This document shows positions 43,705 to 45,295 of a stretch of DNA of 45,295 bases, in pieces. The notes beneath the pieces are model-generated. The model had not been told where the DNA came from, searched no databases, and saw nothing but the letters and a program-made list of their open reading frames with translations. Position numbers and translations under genes: made by a program. The stretch is from Methylobacterium cerastii. Lineage in GTDB: Bacteria > Pseudomonadota > Alphaproteobacteria > Rhizobiales > Beijerinckiaceae. The stretch is taken from positions 1 to 45,295 of the forward strand of contig NZ_BPQG01000005.1 of NCBI RefSeq assembly GCF_022179125.1, given 5' to 3'. Each line of letters opens with the position of its first letter. Within the stretch, counting starts at the first letter, position 1.

Positions 43705-44775
43705 ATGTCTCGAACGGTGCGCTTGACCGATCTGCTCGGGCTCAAGCACCCCATCGTGCAGGCGCCGATGGCAGGCGTCTCCACCCCGGAGCTGGCGGCG
43801 GCCGTCTCTAACGCCGGGGGGTTGGGCTCCATCGGCATCGGTGCGAGCACGGCGGAGCAGGCTCGCGGGATGATCGAGGGAACGCGGGCCCGGACCGACC
43901 GGCCATTCAACGTCAACGTCTTCTGCCATCCGTCCGCCCGGCGCGACACAGCGCGCGAGGCCGCTTGGCTGGCGCATCTGGCGCCTCTGTTCACGGAGTT
44001 CGGTGCGCCCGTGCCGGAGACCCTCAACGAGATCTACAAGAGCCATCTCGACGACGACGAGGCCCTTGAGTTGCTGCTGGAGACGCGACCGGCGGTGGTG
44101 AGCTTCCATTTCGGGCTTCCAAGGGCCAAAAGCTTGGCCGCCTTTCGCGAGGCCGGCATCAAGACCATGGCCAGCGCGACGAATCCCGACGAGGCGGCAC
44201 GTATCGAGGCCGCCGGCATCGACGTCGTCATCGCCCAGGGCATCGAGGCCGGTGGGCATCGCGGCATGTTCGACACCGAAGCCCATGATCCGGGCTTGAG
44301 CACGTCCGTACTCGTCAGCTTGCTGGCGCGACGGACAAGCCTGCCGATCCTCGCCGCCGGTGGGATCATGGACGGGCGGGGTATCCGCGCCGCGCTCGAA
44401 CTCGGCGCTGCCGGCGCACAATTGGGCACGGCGTTCATCCTTTGCCCGGAAAGCGCGGCCAACGATGCCTACCGCGCTGCGCTCCGAAGTCACCGAGCCT
44501 ATGACACCCGCCTGACCACGGCGATTTCCGGTCGTCCGGCACGTGGCCTGGCCAATCGCTTGATCCTGCACGGCATCGCCCCCGGCTGTCCGCCGGCTTG
44601 CGATTATCCGGTCGCGTACGATGCTGCGAAATCTTTGCACGCGGCCGCGGCGGGGCGTGGGAGCGATGCCGCCGCTGCGCAATGGGCTGGACAAGGGGCG
44701 CCTCTCGCTCGTGAACTGCCGGCGGCGGAGCTCATCGCAAAGCTCGTTCAGGAGGTCCGCGGGTCTTGTCCGTAG
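43705..44775 (+). CDS. Nitronate monooxygenase, class I-like
   Basis: A 356-residue FMN enzyme. Class I NMO blocks are strong: [31 protein letters not shown] at the start, [33 protein letters not shown] with the catalytic His185, and [15 protein letters not shown]. Class I enzymes are known to act on propionate-3-nitronate, giving malonate semialdehyde, nitrite or nitrate and peroxide. The ATG at 43705 has AAGGG about 10 nt upstream; an in-frame TTG at 43660 is less likely. It is the second NMO-family gene in the window, about 3 kb after the first. Confidence 0.92.
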   Translation: MSRTVRLTDLLGLKHPIVQAPMAGVSTPELAAAVSNAGGLGSIGIGASTAEQARGMIEGTRARTDRPFNVNVFCHPSARRDTAREAAWLAHLAPLFTEFGAPVPETLNEIYKSHLDDDEALELLLETRPAVVSFHFGLPRAKSLAAFREAGIKTMASATNPDEAARIEAAGIDVVIAQGIEAGGHRGMFDTEAHDPGLSTSVLVSLLARRTSLPILAAGGIMDGRGIRAALELGAAGAQLGTAFILCPESAANDAYRAALRSHRAYDTRLTTAISGRPARGLANRLILHGIAPGCPPACDYPVAYDAAKSLHAAAAGRGSDAAAAQWAGQGAPLARELPAAELIAKLVQEVRGSCP

Positions 44776-44826
44776 CTGAGATGCCGCTTCGTCGCTCTTC
44801 AATCAGGGAGAAGCCGGTCGGGTAAG

Positions 44827-44919
44827 GATGTGACCTTCCGGACCATCGAACGGGCCAACTATTGGGTGCCGGAGGAGAACGCCAAGGCGCTCGTCAGCGC
44901 CATCACGGATTTCAAGTAG
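44827..44919 (+). pseudogene. C-terminal fragment of an alpha/beta hydrolase
   Basis: This 30-codon remnant ends in a stop at 44917-44919 and reads DVTFRTIERANYWVPEENAK then ALVSAITDFK. That matches the conserved C-terminal WVPEE..., AI..F pattern of haloalkane-dehalogenase/epoxide-hydrolase-like proteins, but has Asn-Tyr where the catalytic His normally stands. No complete ORF precedes it. It is most simply a decayed gene end. Confidence 0.55.
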
Positions 44920-44929
44920 GAAGGCTTAT

Positions 44930-45058
44930 GTCCGCTTACGGGCGACGAAAGCGTCCGGCCGAACGACTATGTTGGGTCGGGACCCGTCCGTCCGCTCTAC
45001 GACTGGGATGGGTGGCAAGCGGACCTGAACCTTTTACCCCGGAGCAGACGTTGCGCCG
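44930..45058. repeat. Dispersed intergenic repeat, copy C
   Basis: Its segment 44971-45015 matches copy A (30625-30669) at 35 of 45 positions. The following part (AAGCGGACCTGAACCTTTTA, then CCCCGGAGCAGACG) matches copy B. It begins TGTCCGCTTACGGGC. Non-coding and found only between genes, so it is a diverged interspersed repeat. Confidence 0.6.
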
Positions 45059-45235
45059 TCGATCCACCTTGCCGCTGTTGCTCATCCAAGCTGACCTCGA
45101 AACAGCAAACGGGACCATGTTCCACCGTGTGTACCGCCGCTAGGTCGACATCGCGTCGACGATCTCGAACCATTCCGTCGCGGCGTGATATGAGCTCAGC
45201 CCTGAGAAGTGTGTCTTCGGCGGTCCGACCTTGTC

Positions 45236-45295
45236 ATGCGTGTTCTGCTCATCGCGAGCCTAATGCTGTTCGGTTTCGTCCAGGCTGTCCTCGCC
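45236..45295 (+). CDS. Partial gene, secreted protein start (signal peptide only)
   Basis: ATG at 45236 opens 20 codons to the end of the window, all in frame and stop-free: MRVLLIASLMLFGFVQAVLA. It has a positive start, a hydrophobic core and small residues at the end, a classic Sec signal peptide ending right at the window edge. The mature protein is unseen, so no function can be given. Codons and start context are acceptable, but a short random ORF cannot be ruled out. Confidence 0.5.
   Translation, partial: MRVLLIASLMLFGFVQAVLA

Larger units (their letters stand above)
44776..45235. other. Gene-poor stretch near the window end
   Basis: Apart from the hydrolase remnant (44827-44919) and repeat copy C (44930-45058), no ORF here has a ribosome binding site or a recognisable domain. 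45059-45235 shows nothing I can name. Confidence 0.6.

Overview
The window is high-GC DNA, densely coded on both strands. It looks like the accessory or peripheral-metabolism part of a Methylobacterium/Methylorubrum-type alphaproteobacterial (Rhizobiales) genome. That assignment rests on gene-family content and codon bias only: there is no rRNA, tRNA or core ribosomal gene to fix taxonomy. No CRISPR array or phage module was seen. Mobile-element traces are limited to possible IS21-type end remnants, a hydrolase gene fragment and a dispersed intergenic repeat.

Layout. 1-120: a 76-bp near-perfect palindrome followed by tandem 19-bp repeats that look like an IS21-type element end. 0.2-4.5 kb: a Tat-exported epoxide hydrolase, an F420-reductase-like NADP oxidoreductase divergent from an HxlR regulator, a quinone oxidoreductase and an acyl-CoA thioesterase. 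4.6-12.2 kb: an MHS-type MFS carrier divergent from a 3-hydroxyisobutyrate-dehydrogenase-like enzyme, then an aldehyde dehydrogenase, a YciI-like protein, a LysR regulator and a MatB-like malonyl/methylmalonyl-CoA synthetase. Together these read as a C3 hydroxyacid -> semialdehyde -> malonate -> malonyl-CoA module. 12.2-16.9 kb: small envelope or unknown genes, including a secreted HExxH zincin and two tandem LprI-like (DUF1311) secreted proteins. 17.1-24.2 kb: a two-component system divergent from a CzcBA-type heavy-metal RND pump with no outer-membrane gene. 24.7-27.6 kb: arsB, arsC and arsR, with arsH divergent.

27.7-30.5 kb is a compact ECF41 sigma-factor locus. The sigma gene and a small membrane-protein gene form one operon, and an NmrA-like NAD(P)-binding epimerase gene lies nearby. 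The same promoter signature (TGTCACA, 16-17 nt, CGTC) stands upstream of both units, so the locus looks like an auto-regulated mini-regulon. 31.1-34.2 kb: an NsrR-type Fe-S repressor divergent from flavohemoglobin Hmp, with an NsrR-like operator between them, then a YbfB-type MFS permease.

34.5-44.8 kb: a DapA-family aldolase, a VOC protein, CoA-acylating (methyl)malonate-semialdehyde dehydrogenase MmsA, two LysR regulators, two nitronate-monooxygenase-family flavoenzymes, a tautomerase and a DUF485/ActP-type monocarboxylate symporter. The most interesting hypothesis is that this region imports and degrades nitronates such as propionate-3-nitronate, the conjugate base of the plant toxin 3-nitropropionate. 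NMO would give malonate semialdehyde plus nitrite, and MmsA would convert the semialdehyde to acetyl-CoA. The nearby NsrR/Hmp pair could deal with derived NO. Two LysR regulators of one close subfamily sit beside the two semialdehyde modules (9.6 kb and 37.7 kb), tying them together. The last 0.5 kb holds a hydrolase gene fragment, a repeat copy and the first 20 codons of a secreted protein that runs off the end.
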